From Paracoccaceae bacterium (lineage in GTDB: Bacteria; Pseudomonadota; Alphaproteobacteria; Rhodobacterales; Rhodobacteraceae): a stretch of 64,000 bases of DNA. The position numbers and the translations under genes were made by a program. Numbering within the stretch: position 1 is the first letter of the stretch; each line of letters begins with the position of its first letter. Shown here piece by piece: positions 1-8,795 of the stretch. The notes beneath the pieces were generated by a model, which saw nothing but the letters and a program-made list of their open reading frames with translations, was not told the DNA's origin and ran no database searches. The stretch is from positions 186,001-250,000 of the forward strand of contig JANSXY010000004.1 of the NCBI GenBank assembly GCA_024742695.1, read 5' to 3'.

Positions 1-2
1 CC

Positions 3-1019
3 AAATCCGCCAGCTATGACGAGGCCACCGGCGAATGGACGGTGGTGGTGGATCGCGACGGCGAAGAGGTTGTGCTGAAACCCCGGCAGCTTGTGATGGC
101 CACCGGCATGTCCGGCAAGGCGCGGATGCCGGATTTCCCGGGTATGGAGAGGTTCAAGGGCGATCAACACCACTCCAGCCAGCACCCCGGACCGGACCGG
201 TATCGGGGCAAGAAGGCGGTTGTCGTCGGCTCCAACAACTCGGCCCACGATATCTGCGCGGCACTGTGGGAAAACGATGTCGACGTGACGATGGTGCAGC
301 GGTCCTCGACCCATATCGTGCGGTCCGACACGCTGATGGAGGTCGGTCTTGGCGCGCTTTACTCCGAGGAAGCCGTGGCCAATGGCGTCACCACCGAGAA
401 GGCCGACCTGATCTTCGCCTCGCTGCCCTACCGGATCCTGCACGAATTCCAGATCCCCGCCTATGCCGAGATGAAGAAGCGCGACGCGGCCTTCTACGAG
501 GGGCTGGAAAAGGCCGGCTTCTGGCTGGACTGGGGCGACGACGACAGCGGGCTGTTCATGAAGTACCTGCGCCGCGGCTCGGGCTACTACATCGACATCG
601 GCGCCAGCCAGCTGATCATCGACGGCGAGATCAAGCTCAAGCGCGGACAGGTCGTGGAGGTCGACGAGACCGGCGTGATCCTCGACGACGGCACGCATCT
701 GGATGCCGACGTGATCGTCTACGCCACCGGCTACAACTCGATGAACGGCTGGGTGGCCGACCTGATGGGCCAGGACACGGCGGACCGGCTTGGCAAATGC
801 TGGGGGCTCGGATCCGACACCACGAAGGATCCCGGCCCCTGGGAAGGCGAGGAACGCAACATGTGGAAGCCGACGCAGGTGCCGGCCCTGTGGATGCACG
901 GCGGCAACCTGCACCAGTCCCGGCATTATTCCCAGTTCCTGAGCCTGCAGATCAAGGCCCGGATGGAAGGCATTCCGACCCCGGTCTACGGGCTGCAGGA
1001 GGTGCACCACCTGTCCTGA
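3..1019 (+). CDS. Flavin-containing monooxygenase / FAD-NADPH oxidoreductase (5' end missing)
   Basis: This is the C-terminal 338 residues of a flavoprotein monooxygenase of the FMO / Baeyer-Villiger type; the reading frame is already open at base 3, so the FAD-binding start lies outside the window. Visible are ATG (VMATGMSG), an FMO-fingerprint-like stretch (GDQHHSSQHPG) and a second dinucleotide site (VVVGSNNSAHD) where the usual GxGxxG glycines are partly replaced by SNNSA, as in many FMO relatives. A late YATGYNSM motif closes the FAD domain. These enzymes oxygenate a small substrate with NADPH and O2 in the cytoplasm; the substrate cannot be told. The gene ends before two hairpins and is convergent with the exporter gene downstream. 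Confidence 0.85.
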   Translation, partial: KSASYDEATGEWTVVVDRDGEEVVLKPRQLVMATGMSGKARMPDFPGMERFKGDQHHSSQHPGPDRYRGKKAVVVGSNNSAHDICAALWENDVDVTMVQRSSTHIVRSDTLMEVGLGALYSEEAVANGVTTEKADLIFASLPYRILHEFQIPAYAEMKKRDAAFYEGLEKAGFWLDWGDDDSGLFMKYLRRGSGYYIDIGASQLIIDGEIKLKRGQVVEVDETGVILDDGTHLDADVIVYATGYNSMNGWVADLMGQDTADRLGKCWGLGSDTTKDPGPWEGEERNMWKPTQVPALWMHGGNLHQSRHYSQFLSLQIKARMEGIPTPVYGLQEVHHLS

Positions 1020-1025
1020 CCTGTC

Positions 1026-1085
1026 AGGCGCGTCCGCCGACACCGAAGGCGGGCGCGCCTGCGCCGCCGGCCGTCAGGCCGGCGG
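1026..1085. terminator. Two tandem hairpins between convergent genes
   Basis: Two inverted repeats follow the monooxygenase stop. The first has 13-nt arms (1026-1038 and 1048-1060) with one G:T pair and a 9-nt loop. The second is perfect, with 9-nt arms (1064-1072, 1077-1085) and a 4-nt GTCA loop. There is no T run, but the position between convergent genes fits transcription termination in both directions. Confidence 0.55.
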
Positions 1086-1254
1086 ATCGGTGGATCGCGC
1101 CACGGGCCGTGGACGTGCGGCGACGCTTCCGACGATGCCGGCACCGACACCTGGGCCGAGACCCGGGCCGGGGAAACCACCGCATCGGGGCGCGATCCCC
1201 GCGGTTCGATGCCCGCCGCGCCGCCCTTGCGGCAAGCGACGGGGGGCCAGCCGC

Positions 1255-2223
1255 TCAGCGCCGGTAGCGCGGGGTCTGGGGTGCCGTGGCCCGTCGCAGC
1301 CGCGCCTCGCGCCAGATCATGTAGAGCCCCGAGGCGAGGATCAGCGCGATCCCGGCCACGGCCACCGCATCGGGCCATTCACCGAAGACCAGAAGCCCCC
1401 AGAGCACCGCGAGCGGCATCGCCACGTATTCGAAGGGCGCCACGACCGCCGCCTCGGCCACCCGGTAGGCCTGGCTGATGAAGAACCCGCCGAAGGACGA
1501 GGCCGCGCCAACCAGCAGCAGCACCAGCCAGTCGGACGGTTCCGGAACCGTCCAGGCCCGGAACAGGAAGTCGAGCGAGGCGTCGCCGGTGCCGGAAAAC
1601 CGCCCGTCGCCCATGAACAGGCCCAGCCCGCCCGAGATCACGATGAAGCTGAGCTGGATGTAGAACGACAGCGCCAGCGCGCTTTCGGTCTTGCCGATGT
1701 AGCGGGTCAGCATGTGCAGCCCGGCATAGCCCACCGCTGCCGCGATCGGCAGCAGCGCGGCGGGCTGGAACACCTCGGTCCCCGGCCGGAGCACGACAAG
1801 GACGCCGACGAATCCCACGGCGATCGCCGCCCAGCGTCGCGGGCCGACCTGCTCCTTGAGGAAGATCACCGAGAACACGGTGATGATCAGCGGCGAGACG
1901 AAGAACAGCGCCACGCCCTCGGCCAAGGGCAGCGCGGCAAGGCCCAGGAAGAAGGTCATGTTGGCGAAAACCACGCAGGCGGCGCGCAGCAGGTGCATCC
2001 CCAGTCGCCGGGTCCGCAGGGCCCGCGCCCCGCCGGCCAGCGGCATCAGCACGGCCAGCAGGATCGCCATGCCGATCACCGAACGCAATAACACCACCTG
2101 GTGCAGCGCGTAGCCATCGGACAGGAATTTCACCGCCGTGTCGTTGATAGAAAAACAGACGACCGCCGCCAGTGCGGAAGCCGATCCGATCATCGCGGGC
2201 GAGAGGCTGGGCGCGGAGGGCAT
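1255..2223 (-). CDS. DMT/EamA-family membrane transporter
   Basis: A 322-residue inner-membrane protein made of two EamA repeats, about ten hydrophobic helices in all, of the drug/metabolite transporter superfamily. The motif EQVGPRRWAAIAVGFVGV near the end of the first half is typical of the family. The start is the ATG giving MPSAPSLSPAMIGS, which directly precedes the first helix. A paralogue of the same subfamily lies at 38274-39212 (LGEQVGPRRLGAAVVGFAG), so the genome carries at least two. Substrate unknown; such proteins usually export small metabolites. It is divergent from the racemase-family gene, with about 120 bp between the starts. Confidence 0.85.
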   Translation of the reverse strand: MPSAPSLSPAMIGSASALAAVVCFSINDTAVKFLSDGYALHQVVLLRSVIGMAILLAVLMPLAGGARALRTRRLGMHLLRAACVVFANMTFFLGLAALPLAEGVALFFVSPLIITVFSVIFLKEQVGPRRWAAIAVGFVGVLVVLRPGTEVFQPAALLPIAAAVGYAGLHMLTRYIGKTESALALSFYIQLSFIVISGGLGLFMGDGRFSGTGDASLDFLFRAWTVPEPSDWLVLLLVGAASSFGGFFISQAYRVAEAAVVAPFEYVAMPLAVLWGLLVFGEWPDAVAVAGIALILASGLYMIWREARLRRATAPQTPRYRR

Positions 2224-2344
2224 GCGAGCATAAGACCGCCGGAGCACCGCCTGCGCAATGGCAATGTCACCCCGGATGCCGCCAGGCCGCTGACGGGCGC
2301 CGCAAGACCGGCTAGACTGCCGCCGACGGTCGGGGAGGAAGGCC

Positions 2345-3376
2345 ATGCGATCCAGCCGCGCGATCCAGATCATCACCGCCCATGCCGAGGGTGAGGTCGG
2401 CGACGTCATCGTGGGCGGCGTCGCCCCGCCGCCCGGCGCGACGCTGTGGGAACAAAGCCGCCACATCGCCCGCGACGGCGCGCTGCGCGCCTTCGTGCTG
2501 AACGAACCGCGCGGCGGGGTGTTTCGCCACGTCAACCTTCTGGTGCCGCCGAAACATCCCGAGGCGCAGATGGGGTTCATCATCATGGAACCCGAGGATA
2601 CGCCGCCGATGTCGGGCTCCAACGCGATCTGCGTGGCGACCGTCCTGCTGGACGCGGGCATCCTGCCGATGACCGAACCGCTGACCGACCTGGTGCTGGA
2701 GGCGCCCGGCGGGCTTGTCCGGGTCCGCGCGGAGTGCCGCGACGGCAAGGCCGAACGGGTCACCTTGCAGAACCTGCCCTCCTTCGCCGGCCGGCTCGAC
2801 GCGGCGCTCGAGGTCGAGGGGCTGGGCACGCTTCGGGTGGATACCGCCTTCGGCGGCGACAGTTTCGTGATCGTCGACGCGGCGGGGCTGGGATTTTCCA
2901 TCACCCCCGACGAGGCGCGCGACCTCGCGCGGCTGGGCGTACGGATCGCCGATGCGGCCAGCACGCAACTGGGCTTCGGCCATCCCGGCCTGCCGGATTG
3001 GCAGCACATCTCGTTTTGCATGTTCGCCGGGCCGCTGACGCGGGACGCAGCGGGCCATTCCGCGCGCTCGGCGGTGGCTATCCGCCCGGGCAAGATCGAC
3101 CGTTCGCCCACCGGCACCGGGGTTTCGGCCCGGATGGCGGTGCTGGCCGCACGCGGCGAGATGACGGTCGGCGACCGGTTCACCGCGACCTCGATCATCG
3201 GTTCCACCTTCGGCGGGCGGATCGCGGGGGAAACCACGGTCGGCCACCGGCCGGCGATCCTGCCCGAGGTTTCGGGCCGGGCCTGGATCACCGGCACGTC
3301 GCAGCTGTTGCTCGATCCCGCCGATCCCTGGCCCGGCGGCTACCGTCTGACCGACACCTGGGGGCAGGGCGGCTGA
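2345..3376 (+). CDS. Proline racemase superfamily enzyme, probable trans-3-hydroxy-L-proline dehydratase
   Basis: A 343-residue protein with the full proline racemase fold. Both catalytic positions are visible and altered: the usual MCGH motif reads PPMSGSN (Ser90) and the usual DRSPCGTG motif reads DRSPTGTG (Thr256). In this family a Cys/Cys pair marks racemases and epimerases, while Thr at the second site marks trans-3-hydroxy-L-proline dehydratases, which make pyrroline-2-carboxylate. The dehydratase call is therefore inferred from that residue swap; racemase activity is unlikely. The gene ends only 7 bp from the convergent RraA-family gene. Confidence 0.8.
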   Translation: MRSSRAIQIITAHAEGEVGDVIVGGVAPPPGATLWEQSRHIARDGALRAFVLNEPRGGVFRHVNLLVPPKHPEAQMGFIIMEPEDTPPMSGSNAICVATVLLDAGILPMTEPLTDLVLEAPGGLVRVRAECRDGKAERVTLQNLPSFAGRLDAALEVEGLGTLRVDTAFGGDSFVIVDAAGLGFSITPDEARDLARLGVRIADAASTQLGFGHPGLPDWQHISFCMFAGPLTRDAAGHSARSAVAIRPGKIDRSPTGTGVSARMAVLAARGEMTVGDRFTATSIIGSTFGGRIAGETTVGHRPAILPEVSGRAWITGTSQLLLDPADPWPGGYRLTDTWGQGG

Positions 3377-3383
3377 CCGGGGG

Positions 3384-4091
3384 TCAGCCCCGGCCGGCCT
3401 TCCAGGCCTCGTAGCGGGCGCGGGTGGCGTCGTTCATCGGGTAGAGGCCGGGCAGTTCCACGCCGCGGCCTACCTCGTCCATGATCCAGCCTTCCATGCG
3501 TTCCTGTTCCGGCCCCGCCTCCAGCACGTGATCGAGCAGCGCAGCGGGGATCACCACGGCGCCGTCGTCATCCACCACGATCCAGTCGCCCGGCATCACC
3601 GCGACGCCGCCGCAGGCGATCGGCTGATCCCAGCCCACGAAGGTCAGCCCGGCGACCGAGGGCGGCGCGGCGAAACCCCGGCCCCAGACCGGCAGGCCGG
3701 TCGACAGCACGCCCACGGCATCGCGCATCACCCCGTCGGTAACAAGCCCGGCGACCCCCCGTTTCGCCATCCGCGCGGCGAGGATGTCGCCGAAGATGCC
3801 GGCATCGGTCACGCCCATCGCGTCGGCCACGGCGATGCAGCCCGCGGGCATCGCCTCGATCGCGCCGCGGGTGGAATTGGGCGACGACCAGCTTTCCGGC
3901 GTCGCCAGATCCTCGCGCGCGGGCACGAAGCGCAGGGTGAAGGCCGGGCCGGCCAGCCGGCCCTGGCCCGGCCGCATCGGCTGCGTGCCGCGCATCCAGA
4001 CGTTGCGCAGCCCCTTCTTGAGAAGGACGGTGGTGATCGTCGCGGTCGAGACGGTCTGGAGGGTGCGGACGATGGTTGTGGCGTCGGTCAT
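3384..4091 (-). CDS. RraA-family protein (HMG/OMG aldolase-like)
   Basis: A 235-residue protein of the RraA / demethylmenaquinone methyltransferase-like fold. The conserved block runs from VADAMGVTDAGIFGDILA into GLVTDGVMRDA, holding the Gly-rich loop and the Arg-Asp pair that bind oxalyl/pyruvyl groups and a divalent metal in 4-hydroxy-4-methyl-2-oxoglutarate aldolases. Members act as class II aldolases or oxaloacetate decarboxylases; the RNase-inhibitor name of E. coli RraA should not be assumed. It lies 105 bp downstream of the C45-type gene on the same strand and may share its transcript, which would suggest a catabolic pair. Confidence 0.85.
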   Translation of the reverse strand: MTDATTIVRTLQTVSTATITTVLLKKGLRNVWMRGTQPMRPGQGRLAGPAFTLRFVPAREDLATPESWSSPNSTRGAIEAMPAGCIAVADAMGVTDAGIFGDILAARMAKRGVAGLVTDGVMRDAVGVLSTGLPVWGRGFAAPPSVAGLTFVGWDQPIACGGVAVMPGDWIVVDDDGAVVIPAALLDHVLEAGPEQERMEGWIMDEVGRGVELPGLYPMNDATRARYEAWKAGRG

Positions 4092-4196
4092 CGGGGAATC
4101 TCCTGCGGTGCTGGTTGTCTGCCTAGCGCGTTCGGGCGGGCTTGCCGAGACCCGTTGCGGGACCGGGCGCCGAGGGGTGCCCCGGGTGCCGCTGCC

Positions 4197-5225
4197 TCAG
4201 CCCTGGCGACCGGCGTAGCGCGGCGGCGAATGGCGATGGTCGCGGATGTCCCAGTCGATCGCCGCCGCGCCGATCCGGAACCGGGCCAGCGCCATCGTGT
4301 TCTCGTCGTCGGGGTCGTCGGGCGCGTCGCGCCAGATCGGCAGTCGGCCCGCGCCGCCATGGTCGCGCAGGATGTCGACCGGCCCGGTCCCCGCGACGAG
4401 AAGCGCCGCCGCGCGGGCCTGCCGGTCGTCCGACGACCGGGTGACGATCTGCGCCTCCGCGGCCGCCGCCGGATGATGCAGCGCATGGTTGGCATGGGCC
4501 GAGGGTACCGTGACCTCGCGCACCGAAACCGCGCCCCCGCCGAATTCCACCGACACAAGCCGCGGGTCGCCGCATTGGCCCAGCGTGACGTGGAACCCGC
4601 CCGATCCGGCGCCGGCGCGCAGGATCGCCAGCGCCGCGTCGATATCCGGCGCGGTCAGCATCGCGCGGGTCAGGACCATCCGCGGCACCTCGGGCGAAAG
4701 GCCGGTCAGGCGCAGGTTGTTCACCGTCATCACCAGCCCGGCGGCGGACCAGCCGAAGGTGTGGCCGGGGATCGAGCCCGGGTAGCAGAAGGAATGGAAC
4801 CCCGGCCCCCAGTCCGGCCGGACCTCGGCGATGAAACAGTGACCGGCAAGGCCTGGTATCCCGTCCTCGGTATGGGCGAGGACCGGTTCGGGGCCGGGCA
4901 GCATCACCGTGGTGCAGCCTTCCGGCGTGTCGGCCAGAAGATCGCCGCGGCAGGTCCAGGCGAAGACCGTCTCGAACGGCAGGTCGAGCCCCTCGGCCAG
5001 TCCCTCGATCTCGGCCAGGATATCCGGGAAGCGCCGCGCGACGGTGGCGGCCATCCGGCGCACCGCGGGCCGGTGCGCCGGGCCGGTGACCTGCTGCCAC
5101 AACGGATGCGGCAGGAGATGGTCGGCCACCGCCTGGCGGCCCGCCGCGCCCAGGGCCCGCCCCAGCCCGCGGGGATCGCCCGCCACCCGCCGCCATCCAA
5201 GTTCGCCGCCATGTGCCGTGATCAT
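4197..5225 (-). CDS. C45-family autoproteolytic acyltransferase/hydrolase
   Basis: A 342-residue relative of acyl-CoA:6-aminopenicillanic acid acyltransferase and carcinine hydrolase (peptidase family C45, Ntn-hydrolase fold). The family self-cleaves before an internal Cys that becomes the nucleophile; here that is Cys104 in PEGCTTVMLPG, followed by the conserved LAHTEDG and VMTVNNLRLTGL segments. The start is the ATG giving MITAHGGELGW, chosen over a longer form because GGGGGAGG lies just upstream of it. Natural substrates are likely amide-linked amino compounds; the exact one is unknown. Confidence 0.8.
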   Translation of the reverse strand: MITAHGGELGWRRVAGDPRGLGRALGAAGRQAVADHLLPHPLWQQVTGPAHRPAVRRMAATVARRFPDILAEIEGLAEGLDLPFETVFAWTCRGDLLADTPEGCTTVMLPGPEPVLAHTEDGIPGLAGHCFIAEVRPDWGPGFHSFCYPGSIPGHTFGWSAAGLVMTVNNLRLTGLSPEVPRMVLTRAMLTAPDIDAALAILRAGAGSGGFHVTLGQCGDPRLVSVEFGGGAVSVREVTVPSAHANHALHHPAAAAEAQIVTRSSDDRQARAAALLVAGTGPVDILRDHGGAGRLPIWRDAPDDPDDENTMALARFRIGAAAIDWDIRDHRHSPPRYAGRQG

Positions 5226-5399
5226 GCCTGCCTCCCCCGCTGCGTCACGATTGCAGCCCGTGGCCTGCCGCGCAATGCCGGTCGACCGGGATCGGCGCAT
5301 GGACGCCCATCGCGCCGTTCGGCCGTATCCATCCGCTCCGTCGTGTATCTTCCTGTTCGATATGGACTATCATGCCCGCTTGTTTCGTGGAGTGTAGCG

Positions 5400-6161
5400 A
5401 TGGCTCGGTCGAAAACCGGCAAGGCAGTGGCGATCTCGGCGGGGCTGCTGGCTCTGGCCGCGGTGGGGGCGTCGGCAGAGGCGATCGCACCGCAGGACCG
5501 TCTGTCGCAGGCGCGGGTCAAGCTGGACAGCGCGCGCGCCGCCCTGTTTCCCGCGGGGCAAAGCCGGCGCGACATCATCGCGCGCCGGCTGGCGGCGCGC
5601 GGTGACGCGCTGGCCCCCGCCGTTCCGGCGCGATTGCCGATGCCGGCCGCGCCGGCAACACCTGAACCGCCGCGGCCGACCGGCGGGCTGGCCGGCCTGC
5701 TGGATCTGATCGCCATCGCGGAAGCGGACGCGCGCGGCTACGACACCGTCCACCAGCGCGCCGATCGCCCGCCGCCGGCGCCGCCCAGCCGGCTGACGCT
5801 GGGCGAGGTGCTGGACTGGGTGGCGGCGACACCGGGCCAGCCGCACGCCATCGGCCGCTATCAGTTCATCCCCTCCACGCTGGCCGATCTGATGCGGCGC
5901 GAGGCGCTCGGCCGCGAGACCCGGTTCGACGCGGCGACGCAGGATCGGCTGGCCCTGCGGCTGATGCGCGATGCCGGGCTGGACGAGTTCCTCGCGGGCC
6001 GGCTGCCGCCCGAGGCGTTCATGGACGAACTGGCCTATGTCTGGGCCGGCCTGCCGCTGGCCTCCGGCCTGTCGGCCTATCACGGCTATGCCGGCAACCG
6101 CGCCACGATCAGCCGCGCCGCCTATGCCGCCGGGTTCGAGGCCGCCTTCGGCCTGCGCTGA
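5400..6161 (+). CDS. GH104-like lytic transglycosylase of the pilus locus (PilT-like by role)
   Basis: A 253-residue secreted protein with an N-terminal signal-like helix (residues 8-27), a Pro/Ala-rich linker and a lysozyme-like domain from about residue 95. The domain resembles phage lambda endolysin R: IAIAEADARGYDT carries the likely catalytic Glu108, then AIGRYQFIPSTLADL, FDAATQDRLALRLM and ELAYVWAGLP follow. It would cut peptidoglycan strands in the periplasm. In the R64 thin-pilus locus pilT encodes a lytic transglycosylase, so an equivalent role in opening the wall for the pilus is inferred from position beside pilM, pilV and pilS homologues. It ends 6 bp before the convergent PilM-like gene. 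Confidence 0.75.
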   Translation: MARSKTGKAVAISAGLLALAAVGASAEAIAPQDRLSQARVKLDSARAALFPAGQSRRDIIARRLAARGDALAPAVPARLPMPAAPATPEPPRPTGGLAGLLDLIAIAEADARGYDTVHQRADRPPPAPPSRLTLGEVLDWVAATPGQPHAIGRYQFIPSTLADLMRREALGRETRFDAATQDRLALRLMRDAGLDEFLAGRLPPEAFMDELAYVWAGLPLASGLSAYHGYAGNRATISRAAYAAGFEAAFGLR

Positions 6162-6167
6162 GCGCGG

Positions 6168-6830
6168 TCAGCGGATCCGGGTGACGATGACCGGCGCCGC
6201 CGCGCCGATCTGCGGCACCGTCGGATCGTCGAAGACCAGCGGATCGGCGCCGTTCCGCGCCGCCACCGATCCGCCGCTGCCGATGGCCGCGAGCGGTTGA
6301 AACCCCTGCGACGTGGCCGCGGTCTGACCGGCCGCGCCGAAACCGGATAGAAACGCGCCGAAGGCCGGGCGCCCTGCATCGGCCGGGGGCGCGACCGGAT
6401 AGGTCACCTGCGATGACGCGCCGCTGGCCGCCAAGGGTTCCCACAGGCCGTAGCCATGCGCGGCGGTATCGGTCTTTTCCATCCAGGCGGGGATGCGCTG
6501 CATAACCTCGGATCCGAAACGCCCGGCATCGGCGGGGAAGTTCACCGGATAGCTGATCAGCCACAGCGTCCCGTCGTTCTCGAAAACGGTGCTTTGCCAG
6601 TCATGCATCGGGGTGAAGGGCCGGATGTCGGGATCGGCCCGGTTGCCCATGTCGATGGTGTCGCCGGCCTCGGCGGTCTCCAGCAGCGGCGCCAGAACCG
6701 CGCCGTGATGCCGCGCGAGGTTGTCGGCCAGGATCCCGCCGTCGAAGGCCGTGGTCCGCTCGAACGACATCACGGTGGCGGCGGCGACGGTCGCGGTCAG
6801 CGCCATCATCGGGGTGACGGAGCTGAGCAT
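6168..6830 (-). CDS. PilM-like type IVb pilus protein
   Basis: A 220-residue protein with one N-terminal hydrophobic segment (about residues 4-22) and a periplasmic domain. The layout, a short anchor followed by an ADNLARHHGAVLAPLL helix and a WQSTVFENDGTLWLISYP core, resembles PilM of R64-type pili, a small inner-membrane protein of unknown function. The C-terminal third (from about residue 140) is Ala/Gly/Pro-rich and longer than in R64 PilM. Its start lies 3 bp after the pilV stop, so the two are probably co-transcribed. PilM is the best guess; weak similarity keeps confidence moderate. Confidence 0.55.
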   Translation of the reverse strand: MLSSVTPMMALTATVAAATVMSFERTTAFDGGILADNLARHHGAVLAPLLETAEAGDTIDMGNRADPDIRPFTPMHDWQSTVFENDGTLWLISYPVNFPADAGRFGSEVMQRIPAWMEKTDTAAHGYGLWEPLAASGASSQVTYPVAPPADAGRPAFGAFLSGFGAAGQTAATSQGFQPLAAIGSGGSVAARNGADPLVFDDPTVPQIGAAAPVIVTRIR

Positions 6831-6833
6831 GCC

Positions 6834-8795
6834 TCAGGCCCCGCTGTCGTTGCGGCACAGCGTCTGGATCATCATCCGCGCGCCGTCGGGGTTGGTTGCG
6901 GTGTCGACGGTCACATCGTTGAACCAGGCCCGCCGCATGACCTTCAGGCTGACCTTCCAGTCGCTGCCGCTGCTGTCGATCTCCGTCTCGATGCCGACAA
7001 GCTGGCCCGGCGCGGGCTGGTTCTTGTGCCGCTGCATCGGCCAGTCCTTCGAATTCTGCCAGTTCGGCGGAACCTCGGTGCCCCGGTCATAGGCGCTGCC
7101 CTTGTCGAGGCCGGCCTCGAAGCTGATCGGCATGGCGACGATATCGGGGGCGAACCCCTGGCCGCAGGCGGGTTTGGCCACGCGGATCGCGCCGCCGTCG
7201 AATTCCTCGATCCCGCTCGACATCAGGATCGTGCGGTCGGCGCGGGTGCCGCCCACCGTCAGCGCCGCGACCTGGGTTTCCCCCGCGCTCAGCCCCGCGC
7301 TGAACCGGGCGTCATTGGCCGCAACCGTGCCGGCCACGGTCACGTCGCCACCCGCCGTGCCCGCCGCGCCGACCGTGAGATTGCCGGCCAGCGCGGTGTC
7401 GCCCGCCACCTCCAGCGCGCCCTCCACGGTGGCATCGCCCTCGACGGTCAGCGCCGCGACCCGCGCCGCGCCCGCGGCGATCAGGGTGCCCGACAGCCGG
7501 GTTTCGGGGCAGTCGATCTGCAATCCGCCCGGCGTCGCGTTCGTCGCGCCGCCGGCGGTGCAGCTGATCCCCAGCAGCCGGTCGATCCGCCCTTCGGCCA
7601 TCTCCAGCGTGCCGATGCCGGAAACGGCGGCGGGCTCGCCGTCGGGGTTGGCCAGGGCCAGCCCGGCCTCGGCCGTCCGCAATTCGGCCAGCCCCGTGAT
7701 CGCCGCCTGCGCCCCGGCCATCGCCAGCGTCCGCAGGCCCGATATGCTGGCCTCGGCGCCCGCCAAGTCCGACATCACGATGGAATTCACGCCGCTGATC
7801 CCCGGAAACCTGTCCACCTCGCCGTCGCCGTCGCTGTCCCAGGCGTTGAAGACGAGCGAATCGTAAAGCCCGTTGCCCGACAGGCAGCGTTCGTGATCCT
7901 CGCTGCCGGCGGGCAGGCCGCTGCACCGCGACAGGGTTTCCTCCGCCTCGACCTTCTCGCTCACATCCGCCGGGTCGGCGGAAACGGAGCCGAAATTCGA
8001 CAGCGCGACCAGCGATCCGAAATAGCCCGCGCCGCTTTCGCCCAGCAGCCCGGCTTCCTGGAACGGCGTCACGTTCAGCGTCCAGGCGCCGTAGGGGCCG
8101 ACGGCCTCGATCCCGTCGTTCGGGTTCTCGGCGTCGATCGGGCGGATGAAGCCGGCCGAGGGCATCCGCGCGCTGGCGACGATCCGGTTGCCGCGCGTGG
8201 TGCTGGCGGGCTGGCCGCCGGTGGTGACCAGCAGAACCTCGAGGTCGATCTCGTCGTTTTCGTTCGCGGGGTCGGACAGGTCGAACACCCGGTCGGTCAG
8301 GTCGGCCCGGATCGCGCCGCCGCCGGCCTGCTCGACATCGTTGCGATTGGCCGTGGGTGCGGGCGCGCCCGGCGCGGCGGCCAGCGCCGCGCTGCGCAGC
8401 ACGGCGCGGGCCAGCACGGTGAACTCCTGCCCGTAGACCTTTTGCAGCGCGCCCTCGTTGTTGGCGTAGACCGAGGGCAGGTAGCCCGAGGCCACCACGT
8501 CATTCAGCCCGAGGTTCAGCGCCAGCGGGTCGCCGGCACTGGTGCCGTCGTAAAGCGCGCCAAGGATCCGGTCATACCGCGCCGCGACATAGCCCTGGGC
8601 CGAGGCGAGGTGCTGGCGCAGGTCGCCGGCGACAAGCGTTTCCTCCTGCCTGTCGCGTTCGCGCACCAGCGTCTGGGCGGTGAAGGTGATCACGGAAAAG
8701 GAGACGGAAAGGTAAAGGATGGCCTCGACCAGGGTCACGCCGCGGCGCGCCGCGCGCGCCCGCACCCCCTCACTCGTCACCACATGCACCGGCAT
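6834..8795 (-). CDS. pilV: PilV-like minor pilin / tip adhesin
   Basis: A 653-residue prepilin-like protein. The leader ends RRG and is followed by VTLVEAILYLSVSF, with Glu24 at mature position +5, as required for prepilin peptidase processing and assembly. Length and layout match PilV of R64-type pili: N-terminal pilin stalk, long shaft and a separate C-terminal domain. The shaft holds short repeats (for example VEGDATVEGALEVAGDTALAG and AGTAGGDVTVAG) that suggest a beta-helix or trimeric fibre like phage tail spikes. The C-terminal 120 residues begin KPACGQGF. The start (MPVHVV) is preceded by GGAGGG. No shufflon repeats were seen, so this tip appears fixed. Confidence 0.75.
   Translation of the reverse strand: MPVHVVTSEGVRARAARRGVTLVEAILYLSVSFSVITFTAQTLVRERDRQEETLVAGDLRQHLASAQGYVAARYDRILGALYDGTSAGDPLALNLGLNDVVASGYLPSVYANNEGALQKVYGQEFTVLARAVLRSAALAAAPGAPAPTANRNDVEQAGGGAIRADLTDRVFDLSDPANENDEIDLEVLLVTTGGQPASTTRGNRIVASARMPSAGFIRPIDAENPNDGIEAVGPYGAWTLNVTPFQEAGLLGESGAGYFGSLVALSNFGSVSADPADVSEKVEAEETLSRCSGLPAGSEDHERCLSGNGLYDSLVFNAWDSDGDGEVDRFPGISGVNSIVMSDLAGAEASISGLRTLAMAGAQAAITGLAELRTAEAGLALANPDGEPAAVSGIGTLEMAEGRIDRLLGISCTAGGATNATPGGLQIDCPETRLSGTLIAAGAARVAALTVEGDATVEGALEVAGDTALAGNLTVGAAGTAGGDVTVAGTVAANDARFSAGLSAGETQVAALTVGGTRADRTILMSSGIEEFDGGAIRVAKPACGQGFAPDIVAMPISFEAGLDKGSAYDRGTEVPPNWQNSKDWPMQRHKNQPAPGQLVGIETEIDSSGSDWKVSLKVMRRAWFNDVTVDTATNPDGARMMIQTLCRNDSGA

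Noticed and set aside
6834-8795. Shufflon (invertible tip segments) at the 3' end of pilV, as in R64
   Set aside because: No 19-bp inverted shufflon repeats and no rci recombinase gene were seen; the C-terminal domain reads as one continuous frame.
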